Assembly (NCBI GenBank): GCA_963580455.1
Contig: OY756960.1
Coordinates: 22,565,238 to 22,629,237, forward strand
From: Euonymus europaeus
Taxonomy: Eukaryota > Streptophyta > Magnoliopsida > Celastrales > Celastraceae
Length of the DNA: 64,000 nt
Direction: 5' to 3'
Under the pieces are notes generated by a model. That model ran no database searches and was not told the DNA's origin. It saw only the letters and a list, made by a program, of their open reading frames with translations. Position numbers and translations under genes: made by a program. Each line of letters begins with the position of its first letter. The first letter of the stretch is position 1. Positions 1 through 13,298 of this stretch are shown here, piece after piece.

Positions 1-1690
1 CACAGTACTCAACTTTGATTTAAACCATCCACTATAGCAACGGTGAAAATCTTCAAGCTTCTATCTCCGTAAAAATTTCATAGGACCATAAAATTCAGTC
101 ATTCAAATCTGAAAATGAACTATCAATATCAACAAATCTTAAAGCTAAAGCTCTTAAAAGATCCACACATGTCAAAACTCTATGTCAACACTATCGGCCA
201 ATTACAAACCCAATTTTTGACGCATGCATCTATTGCTCCAAATTACAGACAAGGACTATAGACTCATAAAAAACAATATGTTGCACACAATGCATCAAGA
301 TTGTTAAAACCGTGAATTATTGCATGCACCAAGTGAAAGAAAAACATCTTGGCAAACTTCAAGATTCAGTGGGTTAGGTAAAAATCCGTGCATTAATGTA
401 CTTGATTATCATTGCCTACTACATACATGATGACCGGCCGTGTCTATGATATTAATGAATAATGATATACAATCCCTAAAAAAAATCATTCAGATACGGA
501 GCCAAACACAATTAAATCTGCAAGTAAAATCATAACGAATTATTAGAGCGCACCGTAATTTATATATTAGTACATGTTTATTAATTTGACGAGGACAACT
601 TACCCTTTTTTTCCCACCTTACGGACCATTAGTCATCTAAGCCTTGTTTTATCATAATAACTCATGCTCTCATTAGTTTCATCTAATCCGCAGCCAATAT
701 ATTCCTGAAACTTAAGATTAGAGAATCAAAAAAACAAACCGAGCTATGATAGATAAGTGATAAGTTATACTTCTAAGAAACCAATGTGGTAAAATCTTTG
801 TGTGAGAGAGAATATTAGATTATCCATAATTTAAAACCATTTATTAACTAATTAATTTTGGGTAATTTACAAGAGTAAGCCAATCACCCAAAACAACAAA
901 AACCATGGAACATACACATCCAACTCTTGTGAATCAACAATAAAAACATAATTGACTACTATAAATTAATCCACAATTATTGAAAATAATTGGACGCCTG
1001 TTTGGCAAATTCTTCATAGAAGTCCAGGATCAAAAGAAAGCACCTACATCTGCAAAATCTCGAATAAAAAAGAGAAAAGAAAAGCTAATGCCATGCTATA
1101 TTTGAAAAATCATCTTTACCAAACCCTAATCCCAATTTTCTTCTTAATTTACCTTTTTTCACTGGGCAATTCGTTCGCATCAAATCACGACTTAAAATAT
1201 AAGAATTATCGTCTTAAACAAAGAACCGATATATCTAATTAATATACTACTATAGTATATTAGTATCTAAAACTTCAAATGAGAAATACTTTTAGCATGA
1301 GTTGCCATCAGCAAGGCGCCTGGCCTTTGCAAGCTTCATTTTATAGCTCTGACTATAAAATTTTGTACTAAGAGCATATGATATGAAGATTCCGGCAAAA
1401 GATCTCAGGTTAAAACAATCTCCAATCGGAATGAAGCCTCAAAAACTGAACAATCGCATGCGCAAGAATAAAGAAAACAAAGACGAAACTAGAAACGGAG
1501 ACGGTCTTGTGAGGACCATAATACACATGGCGAATGGTCCCATGTTGCACATAGAGCCATTCAAAACGAGTAAAGAAAGGTGAAAATTCTTTACTAGAGC
1601 GGCAGTAGAGCCATCATTTTATGCACTATTTTAAGCAAAACCAGAATCGATAGAGAATAGAAAGCCTAGATACCTGGAAGAACAAACAAC
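1..1690. other. Intergenic sequence downstream of MIR156
   Basis: AT-rich sequence with only short open frames that lack any recognisable domain. It lies 3' of the minus-strand MIR156 hairpin, so its right end may hold the tail of the primary microRNA transcript. I see no gene, transposon end or tandem array in it. Confidence 0.5.
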
Positions 1691-1699
1691 GATCGATTC

Positions 1700-1815
1700 G
1701 AATTCAGGAACTGGAAGCTGACAGAAAGAGAGTAAGCACGCAAAAACAAATGTATGCATTTATACAAATACCTTGTGTGTGCTCACTCTCTTCTGTCAAT
1801 TTCTATGTCCCGGAT
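1700..1815 (-). ncRNA. MIR156: MIR156 precursor hairpin
   Basis: This is a miR156 stem-loop on the minus strand. The 5' arm (1779-1799) reads as miR156, beginning TTGACAGAAGAGAGTGAGC. The 3' arm (1717-1737) gives the partner strand, GCTTACTCTCTTTCTGTCAG. The arms pair along almost their whole length with one bulged T in the star strand, and the pairing continues outwards into the flanks. The loop is about 40 nt and AT-rich. In plants miR156 guides cleavage and translational repression of SPL transcription factor mRNAs and sets the juvenile-to-adult transition. The primary transcript should start at higher coordinates, in the region with the tandem duplication. Evidence is direct for sequence and pairing; expression is inferred. 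Confidence 0.95.
1779..1799 (-). ncRNA. miR156: mature miR156 (5' arm)
   Basis: A 21-nt segment of the minus strand matches the miR156 form with 5' TTGACAGAAG and 3' GAGTGAGCAC. The leading U favours AGO1 loading, which is established for this family. The star strand maps to about 1717-1737. Confidence 0.95.
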
Positions 1816-1932
1816 CAACAAGAAGAAGACAACAGCGGAGAAGAATAACAAACAAAACATATCTGCAGAGGATGTAATTAAAGGTGATCCATGACGCGAG
1901 AGTAAAACGAAAAGCATTTTTAGTCAGAAAAA

Positions 1933-2400
1933 GAGAAGGGAGATCGAGAAACCTAAAACAAATTTTGCAGGCATGAATCGGTCAGATCTGGAAAAACCAA
2001 ACGACACCATATAAGGAAAGAAAGTCACCCAAAACAAACAAATTAGGGTTTGATCGTAACCACACAGAAAAAGAAAGAAAGAGAGAGAACGCCCAATCAA
2101 TCGCTTCTATGCATTCATTCAATACTCTCTCGTTCTCTCTCTGTCATGCAATGCGTACAGGTGTCTGTGCGAAGAGGGGAGATCGAGAAACCTAAAACAA
2201 AATTTGCAGTCAGATCTGGAAAAACCAAAAACGACACCATATATGGAAAGTTACCAAAAATCAACAAATTAGGGTTTGATTCGTAACCACAGAAAAAAAT
2301 ACAAAAAGAGAGAACGCCGAATCAATCCCTTCCATTCATTCATTCGACCCTCATCTCGTTCTCTCTTTGTCATGCAATGTGTACAGGTGTGGGTGCGACG
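1933..2400. repeat. 239-bp tandem duplication upstream of MIR156
   Basis: Two adjacent diverged copies, about 1933-2172 and 2173-2400. Matching landmarks are AGATCGAGAAACCTAAAACA (1941 and 2180), CAAATTAGGGTTTGAT (near 2038 and 2264) and TGTCATGCAATG (2142 and 2368). A short third piece, GCGTACAGGTGTC, recurs near 2399. Each copy contains a purine-rich stretch and TTAGGGTTT. The duplication sits 130-600 bp upstream of the hairpin in its direction of transcription. It therefore probably lies in the leader or promoter of the primary transcript. Confidence 0.85.
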
Positions 2401-2559
2401 CGTACAGGTGTCCTCGAACAGTAATAACGTTTCGGCCACTGAACATGAAAAGATTACATCAAAACAATAAAAGCAAAGGAGACGCACAGACACAAGAGAC
2501 TGAACGCCACGACGAATCAAACGAGAGAGTGATCGTCTTCGCCCAATCGTGATTGGATA

Positions 2560-5209
2560 TTGCTCCTTTTGGCGCCTACAATGATTTGCTTTTGCTTGTT
2601 AAGTAACATGACCACTGTGCCTCTTGTGGGGCGTGCCTTGTGCGTGTCGTATTCGTCTCTTGGGAAACTAAAAAGATAAAATTAATTGAATTAAAATAAC
2701 AAGTTCGAGAAAACCCATAAACGACAGGGATGAGAAATGACTAGTTGGATACATCATATATGTACTCTGATTTGTTCACGGCCGTTGACTTGACCATTGC
2801 TTTTCCCCGCCGTCCGATCCACAATCACGCATCCTCATCGTGGTGGGGTCATCTCCACTCCGTCTTTGGAAACGAGTCTGAGATGGCAAGTGCGTCTCTT
2901 TGGGAGACCAAGTTTATTGCTTGATTGATTTTTAAATTTAAATGTACTCTCTATCTCGTTTACTTTTTTACACATTTTAAAAAATTTAATTAATATAATT
3001 ATTTTTTTCTTCTAAGATACACTTAAGTAAATTAGTCATTTTTCTTTATTTTCAATAAGACAGTGAACTGTAATTTGAAACGAATCAAAAATAAAAATGA
3101 AGGTCATCAAATAAAGACGAATTAAGTAATTACTTTTAACAAGAACGATATTATAGATAATTTATATCGACACATTAAAATTTATCGACCGACTAAATTA
3201 TTTTTGTGATTATATCGCATTCCTTTTAATAAAGAATTTACTCGATCCCCTTTACTATTCATAATAAAATAATTATATTTCTTTTGTCTCATAAATATAG
3301 TCTTATTTTATTTTTTACACAGATTAAAAAAGTCTAATTAATGAAGTGAGAAAAATAAATTTTACCTGTACACTTCCTAATATACTCTTAATTAATAAAT
3401 ATTTTTTTTAGCCCAAATAGTCATAAAAAGATAACAAAACACAGTAAATAGGGATATTTTAAGAATTTAATTAATTTTTTATATTTTAAAAAATGACACT
3501 ACACTATAATTTGAGACAAATAAATATAGAAAATATAATTATTTTTACGGATGAAGTATTTATGTAATTTTTTTTGAATATTTATGTACATGTATTTAAT
3601 CTTTGGCCAAGTGGGTGGGGAACATTTATGTTCAGGTTATATACTCCATTATTTATCCACCTTGAAATGTGCAAATCAAGGTACATGAATCTTGTGATCC
3701 CTTATCTCGAAATCATCGAGTCATTAAGTCAAGGGGTAAGCATTTATACTTTTTTTTTTTTTACTTAAAATCATTTTCTAAATTGTTATTGCATTAAAAG
3801 TACGACTTTTGGAACAAAAAATATCTTTCCGAAAGAGAAGGAAAAAAACTTTTGACATTGTATGCATAACTTTAGAGCTCACTGATTTTCTTTCTTTTCT
3901 TTTCTTTTTTTTTTATAGAAAAACTAAACTTCATTAGAAGAGAGAAACAGAATATTCTTCTGCATAACCAGCTAGTACAGGTAGAGGAACTGAAACCCTC
4001 AATCGTCACTGCAGAACTAGAAGTCCTACCCAAAGATGCCCCACATTAACTAATACCCAGAAAACAGCCTACAGAGTACAAATATTGTTTAAAAGGACAT
4101 ATTTTATAAACTATTGCTAATTTACCAGTACATATCTACTTAATAATGACTAATGACTAATGACTAGGGTTCCCACAAAGAAACAAACAAAAAAAAAATG
4201 TAGAGAAATACATCAGCTTACGAGGCTTTAGCCAAAAGACCCCAAAAAAAAAGGTACAACCCATCCATTATGTTTAAAAAGTCCCTCGGCAATATTTGAC
4301 AAAAAATATATATATATGAATATAGTATCAATTTATCAAACATCATGTGTCAAAAAAAAAAAATTTATCAAACATCAGATAAATTAAGTGAGAGTCCCTG
4401 GGTCAATTGGGCTTTTGAATCGGAATAAATGTTAGCTCGTTCCAAGCCCAAGCCCAAGCCCATGAAAATCTTTTGACGAAGCCAACTAGCCAGTCAACTG
4501 GTTCAACCCTTCCATGAATCCGATTTCAGTGGTTAGCGAAACGAAGTATCTGAACTTCTCAACAGGAGAGATCGTTCTAACATGATCATAGACTTGACCA
4601 TTTATCTAAAAGAGCATAAATTACTTGAGAGAATCCTCAACTCAAATAAAAATATGCAGGCCAAGATCTTAACCAAATAGAACAAAGGTCCCTAAAAAAA
4701 CTAATGTAAACGATATTGACAGTTGAAACCACATTGGTTCTCACACACTATACGAGTGTATATATATTAACTAAAATTCCACAATAATTTGCAGCATGTT
4801 TTGCCAATTATCAATTCTCAGCATATACTTTCATCACTCCAGAAAAACCTAACCAAATGTTTCATAATACCAATTGCGAAAAAATTCTGACAGGACTATC
4901 CAGTAAATTTGATATTATATGTGAGAGAACAGGTTTCCTCTTAGATAAATACTAATCCAATGCATTATAAGATGCCCCCAAATAAAATAAATACTAGCTA
5001 GGCACAACAATGGAGGGCCAAAAAAAAACTAACCTACAACAATTCTAATAAACTAAGACTAGATGTATTGGACATAATAACTCTAAATAACAAACTCATG
5101 GCTTACTGTGGATTGCAGCACTTGAGCAAGGATGAAGCTGCAATAAAAAGGGAGCTGGTTCCTAAACGTTTTAGAGCAAAGAAAAGTTGTACAGACCAGG
5201 ACATTATAT
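2560..5209. other. Intergenic spacer between MIR156 and PDS5-like gene
   Basis: AT-rich, no convincing coding sequence. The left part (2560-2900) should hold the MIR156 promoter. Near 3900-4090 a T-rich run is followed by ACTTCATTAGAAGAGAGAAAC. A similar arrangement follows a T run at 25240, which suggests the 3' tail of a minus-strand L1-type retroelement, but this is weak. The right end (5000-5209) is the 3' untranslated region of the PDS5-like gene. Confidence 0.5.
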
Positions 5210-8200
5210 CTAGGCTCCTCTTCGACGTTTTCCAGATGCCTTTGATGAGCTTGTTGACTTTCCTTTGGAACTTTCGACAACCTTTGCAGTATCAGGGGAG
5301 ATGTCCTTCACATCCTCGCCTCCTTTCGCCTTAGATATAGCAGATTTCAACTTGCCACTGCCATTAGCATTAGAGTCCTCACCACTTTTTGGTGTTTTAC
5401 CCTTGCCACTGAAGCTTCCCTTGGGTTTTTCTTGTCTTGACTTGTAACTCTTCGTGGAGTCAGACTTGGACTTCAAATTTTTCAATGAGATCGAGCTCTC
5501 CTCCCCAGATTTGCTATTCTTGGGTGTGGTTTTGTCATCCTTCTTCGATTTACTAGAACTTTTTGGGGTACCATCCTTAAACTTTCCAACATCGTCATCA
5601 TCATCCAACTGTTTAGAATCTTTTTTGGATTTTCTTTCAGCTTTACTAGCATCCTTCGACTTTTGATCAGATTTTGTTCCTGCCACTTTAGATTTGCTGG
5701 AGGAAGCACTTCCAACCCTACCAGTTAGATATTTTCAACATTCAGAAACCAATCAAATAAAAAGTTGAACCTTGATGCCAGGTAAGTAATATAAACCTTT
5801 TATGTGAAGCATCCAATTTCCCATGCTTCGCTGACTCATCAAAATTTGCTTTCAGTTTCTTCTTGAGAGGCCTGGTAAAAAAATTTAAGGATGTAAATGA
5901 GACAAAAACAAAAAATAAACAGCAAGCACAAAAAGACACCAACAAGTACAGAATCTAAGGAAATAAATACGTAATTAAAAGAAAGCCACTATAGTCTAAC
6001 CAAACACCACTACAAAATGACGACATTTCAGGGAATGTTAACCAGATATCAACACAAGAAATTCTTCAATGACATGCACACACAGGCATGTAGACCGCCC
6101 CTGTTCAGTCAGCAACATAAAAACCAAGTGCCACTCCCAACAAGTTAAGAGTTAAGACCAGCATTTAAGCATAAAGATCATCAGCCAGCCATAATAAAAC
6201 AACAGAGATCAAAACAAGATTAAGCAATCAAAGAAAACAGTGATGTCAATTGAGGTACAATTCTCAGTGTCAGCAACTTGTCTACCTTTGTCTTTATTGC
6301 ACGAAATCTGAACACACTAACAAGCCTACTAAGAACCAAAAGAGAAGAAAAAAATCCAGTTTTTTTAAGATGTTTTATCACAAACTATGACCTTTTCCAG
6401 TACAATAAATACTTAGGCACACTAACTCAGACCCAGGAAAGCTATTATATCCAAAAATTGGGGAAATGATAATAAAAAATGAATACATTTTCAGTGATAA
6501 CACCTACATTTCAGAAGAAGCATCAGTAGTCAGATGATCAGCTTTCTCTTCCTGTCCACACAACGTCTCATCACTCAAGAGTTTATCAGGATAAGATAAA
6601 ATACAGAACAAACTAACAGCAGCAATGAACAAGACAAGGCATCCACTAACCCCATCAGATCCAGATAAATCTGAAATGATTTCCCATTTCTCTTCTTTCA
6701 GAGATAGTTCTTCTACATCACCATCAAGGTATACAATCTAAGGAGAAGGATATAAACAGACTTTAGCTGGAAGTAAATTTATATGAACACAGAAATTGAT
6801 GAACCTCCAACAGCAAGTATGAGTGAATAATTTCCGCTTCGTAGAGAGCAGGGGGGATCCGTGCCCATGACCAATGTCTCACCTTATGCCTTTTCTTCAC
6901 AGAATCAAAAGAATCAATGACTCCTCTATAGTACCTGCGAGATGCAACCGGCAACGTGGATCAATATGCATTGAACATTTCTATTTTATGCCCACAAAGG
7001 AATCCCATGACGAGTCAAAACCTCCAAGGCACATGACTGTTAAAAATGAAAATTGACATCCTCTAGGGTTGCAGAAATTCAATTGTCAAAATATCAACAG
7101 TCAATCGAACAACAAAGTGGAGGAGGAATGGTTTTTGCAAAATGTAAATCGTAACTTATAAAGAGCATAATGGCATGAGTAACTTATGAACAGAACCATA
7201 TTTTTTTGGATCAGGGAAAAAATTGAAAAGCAACATTATACCATGAGACAAGCAGTTCCTGCTCTTTACACTTTGGTTTCACTTTAAATCATACGGAATT
7301 AAACTACATTGCTGAGAATAAGAAGCAAGTACTAGGATTTAGGAGTACAGAAAATCACAAGGCATAATTCATGCTGATACACATCAAGATCTCCCAGCGA
7401 GAATTCTAATGCATGGAAGGTAAGTTACGACAATACGGGTGAGGAAACAATGACGAGAAGGAGTTGAAGAAGATAATAATTCTACCAGACTACCAGTACC
7501 AGGGAAAAATACACATAAATAGATCACCAAAAAGTAATTGAAGCAACAAAATTGTACTGCACCTCAAGATTGCACATTCACGTGGATTCTATTGCTACAA
7601 AAAGGGATTGCCTGTGATAGTATGTCCCCTTATGTGGCAATGGAAAATAACATCAACCATTGCTTAACATATAACATAGGAAGTACAAAGTATAGTGTTG
7701 GTACTTACTCCTTGTCCAAAGGCCACCAGACCTTGACCTTCTTACCGATCAACTCCTCGCCATAATCCACATCACCAAGTTCCTGACACGGCACATATTT
7801 AATAAGAAATTGGTTCGAAAGTACATAACAAAACAAATTGTAGCATGTGAAACATGTTATCTCAATTTGTGCAAATTTTGGCAAATTTCAGAAGAAGTGA
7901 GAAGAAAAAAGAAAAGGTCGAGAAATATGCATTTCAGATTTTATAGCATGAAAGGGAAGACTATTTGGGAAGATGAGGGGAGCAGTCAGAGCAGAAAAAG
8001 AATTTTGAAAAAGAAGATAATTCATTAAATCAAGAGAGCACAAAGTTTAGCACTAGAATTCTATGATCTTCAAGTACAGCGTTCATCAATAATCAAAATG
8101 TCATAACTCTAATAAACTCCCATGTTGCATTTGAGCAAGATTACAAACCTTCTCTTTCCCTGGAGTGCGCTTCCTTTTGGAATTTGTTTTTGGACTCTCC

Positions 8201-11200
8201 TTAAGGGGATGCTCACTTGACTTTGGAGAAGAAACCTGAATAAAGACAATCATCAACAACGGTCCAGTCCGTTGCAGGAATTTGCAAGATAACTTATAGC
8301 AATAATAAGATCAATAATCATAATAATATATAAAGCCAATGGAGTGCATACTTCATCATCTTTTGTTGAACCCTTTTCCAAAATTGCTTTGGCCCGCCTC
8401 TTCTTATTTCCTGACTGAGTAGGAGTCAACCCTTCTCCAATTTTACCTAGACCATCTATCTTCTTAGCTAGAATTTTTAGTGGTTTAGACTCAGACTCTG
8501 ACGTGCCACTTCCCTTCTTAGGTTCATCTCCCATTAGTGGTGATTCAGCCTCTTTGGAGGATCCAGTACGCAACTTCTTCCCAGAACGCATATGCAGTTT
8601 ATTCTCTGTGTCACTCGCTCCTTCAGATGCTTTTTTAGGCAAATCCTCAGCAGCCACAGATCCTTCATTCTTCTTGGATCTCCTAGTCTTTCTGGAACGA
8701 CTTTCATCAGCGATACTACCACTGGGTGAAGAAGATGCATTCGTGTTTTCGACCCCTACAACCTTTGGAGAGGACAGTATATTATCAGTCTCTTTTTCAT
8801 TTTCTAAAAGCAAAACTGGATCAACAGATGGGTCCTTGCTAGATTCATCAGTCTCTTTTTTATTTTCTGAAGGCAAAACTGGATCAACAGATGGGTCCTT
8901 GCTAGATTCACAGGATATATCCAGGTTCTGACTTTTATGGTCTGGAATATCATCAGTTTCCTTCTCACCAGTAGCTTGAGAAATCTCAGAAGGTTCTGCC
9001 AATTTAAATGAAGTGTTAGGCTTCCTTCCTTTTCTCTTGCTAGCTTGCTCTCGATTATGTTCCACGCTGACTACCTTCTCCACATCCAAGCTCCAAGGTC
9101 CATCAGCAGTCGAACCATCAATAGCTTTTGGGTGATCTATTTGCTGGGAAACTTCCCTCTTCTCTGAGGAATCAGGATCAACCAAGGACATGTCTTCGCT
9201 TGGTTGTGCAATACCATTTTCAGCAACAGGCTCAGAAGCTGTTTCATTTGTAGGACCACATGGCTCAACAGATGGTGCTTTTGTCTCTTCGTTAGCCTGA
9301 CGAAAAGATTGTGAAATCAGTTAGTTCTTGGGGTTAAATCTTAAAACCAAAACAGACATACACACAAAAACAAAGTTCAGAAAGGCACACCTGCTTTGTG
9401 TCATCCAATGCAGCCTTCAAGATTTTGCTCTCACCAGCCTGCATTAAAGAACACAAACCAAATGTATAAAAACTAATTCTTAAATTTAAATGAAGCTTGA
9501 TAATAAACAAGAAGACTGAAAAACAACAACTATCAACATCGAAAAAGTGTCACCACCAACGCAAAAGTTAACTGAGTCCTCAACATTATGGGCCATAAAA
9601 AGAAAAGAGATTAACAGACCAAGATGACAAAACAATTGGAAGCTTTATACTCCTAGGCAACACCAATTTAGCGTAGACAATGATAAGTTATACTGCAAGC
9701 AACATCTCTATTGTCTCACAATAAATAAATAAAAACAGCCTAAAACCACTACAATAATGCCTTAAAATAGATTGTTAAGTATAATAAACATCTTCAAACA
9801 TCAAATATAAAATTCCACAAAAGTTCAGAGATAAAAATAAATCAGTTGGTTTCCACTCAATGCAAAAAAAGAGAGGATAAATGTGCCAATTATACTCGCA
9901 CAAAGAGGGGAGGTAACATGGTGGTTGAGGCAAACAGTAAAAAACTTATTGCCACTAACAATGCAATAGGGAAGAGGAAGTTGGTTAGCATCTTTAGGTG
10001 ACATAAGAAATACACTAGATAATAGAAGTTCACCGTATCATCATCAGCATCATGGGCATCCTTCAGGTCATCTCCAGATATCTCTTCACATATAGAAGCG
10101 ACCACTTTACTATAATCACTGAAAGAAACGCCCAAGGTTTTCACTGCTTCTGTCAGGTATAGTTTAAGCTTACTAGAAGAGCTTTCGAGCACCTTCTCCC
10201 CAAGCTTCCGAGCAATAGGCAGAACGTCCTGGAAAGCAAAGAAAATCATCACAAAATTGATTTAGAGAGAGAGAGAAACAAAAATCATATGACAACTTAC
10301 CTCATTTTTCTTCACACTAGACAAAATTGGAGATATTAGATCCATAGTGATTTCTTCACTTTCTTCTAGAACAAGACTCATAATGATCTCCATTGATGAG
10401 AACACATTTTCAGGATGGTGGTCCCTAGAAAATGAACAAACAAATTACTGCCTCAAGTTTCAGAAAGCAAATTATTTACCGCCAGATCTTTTATTGACCA
10501 GCGAGCATGTGGTCTAGTGGTAGAATTGCAAGGGATGCAACCTAAAGGTTACAGGTTCAATTATTGGAAACAACCTAACCACATAATATGTGGGGAAGCC
10601 TTGTGCACGGGAGTTGTTCTCTACCTCTTACAACTCTTATATTGTCATAACTCCGCAAAATTATCCAAGGGAAGGACAGCCTACATCTTTCCATTCCAAA
10701 ACCCCTACATTGTCGAAGCCTTGTACAAGGCTCCTAGAATTGTTTACACTTACCTATAGGGTGACAGAAATTTTAAAAAACTCTAAAAATCCCATCAACA
10801 ATCCACCTTCATTTCGTCACCATGCACAAGGTTCCCGCAGTGGGCAGGCTTGGGTACCTTACCCCCACATGATATGTGTAGAAGGTTGTCCAGGAATTAA
10901 CTTGTGACCTATTGGTTGCCCCTAATAAGTCTACCACTGGGCCACCTGTAATAAGCAATCAAAAACTGTACAACGACTAGCGCCATGAAAACAACTCACG
11001 ACAAAGCAAAATCTTAGATGCAAAAGAAAAATGTGCGCAAAGGAAATTTCTATCCAGCACATAATCATGAATCATGTCATCCATAAGGGAAGTGAATTCA
11101 ATGAAGATATTAGACCATACCTTATTGATTTTAGGAAATGCTGGAACATCTCGACAATCAGTTCATCACATTCGAGATCAAGCATTACGACGCATGACCT

Positions 11201-13298
11201 CACCTTCGCCACAGTTTCAAGAATTGAGGTCCTCTTGTCATACGATCGACTAGATTTGTCAGACAGGTTTTCAAATGATGACACGATAAGCTGAAACACC
11301 TCCTGCACAAATATTAAAAAAAAAGAGAGAGAAAGGAGACTTAATATCAAATACAGAAAAGGGTTAGAATTATAATCAACATTATGTGGCTATTACCTTC
11401 ATTTGCTCATCCTCATACGGAGCTTCGGGTGCTGTTATTCGAGTTATCTCACTAATGCAAGATGCAACAGAAACTTTGACATCAGCATCTGGATGATGGA
11501 ATAGCTTATCAGCAACCAATGCCGTCAACGACGGTGCAAGTGCATTCTGCATTGATTCCCCTGGGGACTGCTCAACCTTAGATAGGCACTTCTCAACTTG
11601 CTACATCCAGGCAAGGGAAAAACATAATTAAACAATGCTAATGGTCAAAACAACCTTAATGTTACAATTTAGCATTCTCAACGAACAAAATACAAAATGG
11701 TAAAACATCAAACACAATTAATCCAGGTTCTCACAGCTCAGCAAATGCATGCGAGTCTTATCATTCAATTGAGAACTTAATAGATACACATAAAACTTTC
11801 CAATCGAATAAATGGAGAAGCACATGTAAACAAGTTCAGTTTCAATTAAGCATTTATGGAATTCCCGAAATGAGCAAAAAACTGCTCCATCGGCAATTTG
11901 GAGTCCAATGACAAAAACAATGCAGAACATGCAATGCTATATGTAAATGACAACGTCAGAGGCGACAATCATATTAGTCTAATTCTAGAAAAAAGTGGTG
12001 ACGGAAAGCCAACCCACAGGTGGAGGGTTATTTTTAATGAGTTTAGGTTGTGGTTCCAAACCATTGATTCTTTAACTGTTCGACACTAGGGAAAACCTAT
12101 GTTACCTAAGTTACTTTCACATACAGAAACACCCTATGAATTTTGACCAATTTTACACATATAGACATAAACCTAGTTCAATGATCAAAATGTCCCAAAG
12201 GAGATTTGAAATCGAACAAATAATAGCTAGCTTTGAGGTTCAAATCCGATTGAGGTCGGTGGACTAATTAGGGAGAAAAGAAGGGCCAAATTAATATCCC
12301 AAGTTCCGATGTTACGCGAAAAATAAAAGCTCACCGACCAACACTCAGGCATTTGACTTTCCAGCTAAGAAAATAGTAACTAATCCAGTAGGGGGGGAAA
12401 TAACATCCAAAAAAGGCAAAATGTTAAAAGAGGTCCAAAATATCCACCCAAACCAATTGACCAAGAATTCTATGCAGATGGTCTATAGATATCCAGCTTT
12501 AAATTTTAAAAATTCAAATGCTGCATAAAAATTATATCAACTGACAGTATAATTGTGTTGCCTATTAAAAAAATGTCTTATTGAGCACATGAATCTACTG
12601 GATAATCGCAATTTGATAATGTACAAGTACTACATGCATATCCCCGACTCAGTGACTCCGTCCACTGCGGGAAACTTGTGCACACGGGCAAAAGATTTTT
12701 TACCTTTTATCTCCAAATTACTGCCAAACAATTAATGAATAAAATCGCGGGCATCCATATTACAGATTTACGCGCGAAAGCCACCAAATTAGGTAAGAAA
12801 ACACCATAAGCCTGTGAAAACTTCTTTGAACAATCACTACTTGGATGATACAAATAAGTAAAAAAAGAAGATATAAACTGAACAGAAGGGCAGAAAAAGT
12901 TGAATACAAGCATATACAAACACCAAGAAGCCTCCAACCATAAGTACACACGCACAATAAAAAACACGCATAAACAAAAAATGGATTAGCATAACCATTA
13001 TCACCAACTTTCCATGAACTGAAGCAAAAAAGGACCTCAACAATACCATAACACGGATAATATAAGCATCACCTACATAAAATAAAGTGAATCAGAAACC
13101 AGTCATATCTAACAAAAAAGCCATCCCTTAGTCGTGCATTCAATATAAATAACAAAAAAACACAGAATTGGAGTTTAAGGAATTAGGGCTCACATCGAGT
13201 AGGGCAAGGAGTTCATCAACGGAAGAAGGAGGGTCAGCCAATCGATTTCCCGCTTCCAGTAGCCGCTGCTCTAGCTCCTTGTCCGCAGAAGCAGCCAT
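5210..13298 (-). CDS. PDS5C-like: PDS5 homolog C/D-like sister chromatid cohesion cofactor with Tudor domain
   Basis: Fourteen exons join in frame to 909 residues: 13298-13194, 11600-11397, 11302-11121, 10424-10301, 10228-10034, 9438-9391, 9296-8352, 8235-8149, 7782-7709, 6934-6883, 6737-6651, 6551-6508, 5871-5797, 5717-5210. All junctions are GT-AG. Residues 1-270 are an alpha-helical HEAT-like region (MAASADKELEQRLLEAGNRL at the start). Residues 287-630 are a charged Lys/Glu/Ser-rich linker. Residues about 640-692 form a Tudor/PWWP-like module (KKVKVWWPLDKEYYRGVIDS, then IVYLDGDVEEL). The tail is Lys/Ser-rich and ends GKRRRGA. Plant PDS5 proteins associate with cohesin in the nucleus and affect cohesion, DNA repair and recombination; the Tudor module binds methylated histone tails in studied members. 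The short plant C/D class fits better than full-length yeast-type Pds5. Start chosen at the only ATG opening the conserved N-terminus. Confidence 0.92.
8784..8909 (-). repeat. 63-bp in-frame tandem duplication in PDS5-like exon 7
   Basis: Copies 8784-8846 and 8847-8909 differ at only a few positions. They encode two 21-residue units around residues 416-457 that share SSKDPSVDPVL and end in ENKKETD or ENEKETD. The unit keeps the reading frame and lies in the disordered linker. Confidence 0.9.
10500..10765 (+). mobile_element. tRNA-derived SINE-like element, intron of PDS5-like gene
   Basis: A Pol III A-box-like motif (TGGTCTAGTGGTA, near 10510) is followed by a B-box-like GGTTACAGGTTCAATT near 10548. 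Then comes a body (ACCACATAATATGTGGGGAAGCC) shared with the inverted copy just downstream. It lies in the intron between exons 3 and 4. The right boundary is uncertain and no clean target duplication was found. Confidence 0.6.
10800..10950 (-). mobile_element. inverted partner copy of the same SINE-like family
   Basis: Read on the minus strand, it starts with TGGCCCAGTGGTAG (A box, from about 10943) and has AGGTCACAAGTTAATTCC at the B-box position. It then runs through CATGTGGGGGTAAGGTACC and GCCCACTGCGGGAACCTTGT. The order of blocks matches the plus-strand copy at 10500, so the two are head-to-tail inverted relatives in one intron. Confidence 0.6.

Noticed and set aside
3900..4090. LINE 3' tail
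   Set aside because: Only a T-rich run followed by ACTTCATT-type sequence; no enzyme remnants or target duplication, so not called as an element.
10500..10570. Functional tRNA gene
   Set aside because: A- and B-box-like motifs are present, but the cloverleaf cannot be completed and the segment continues into repeat sequence shared with an inverted copy. SINE is the better reading.
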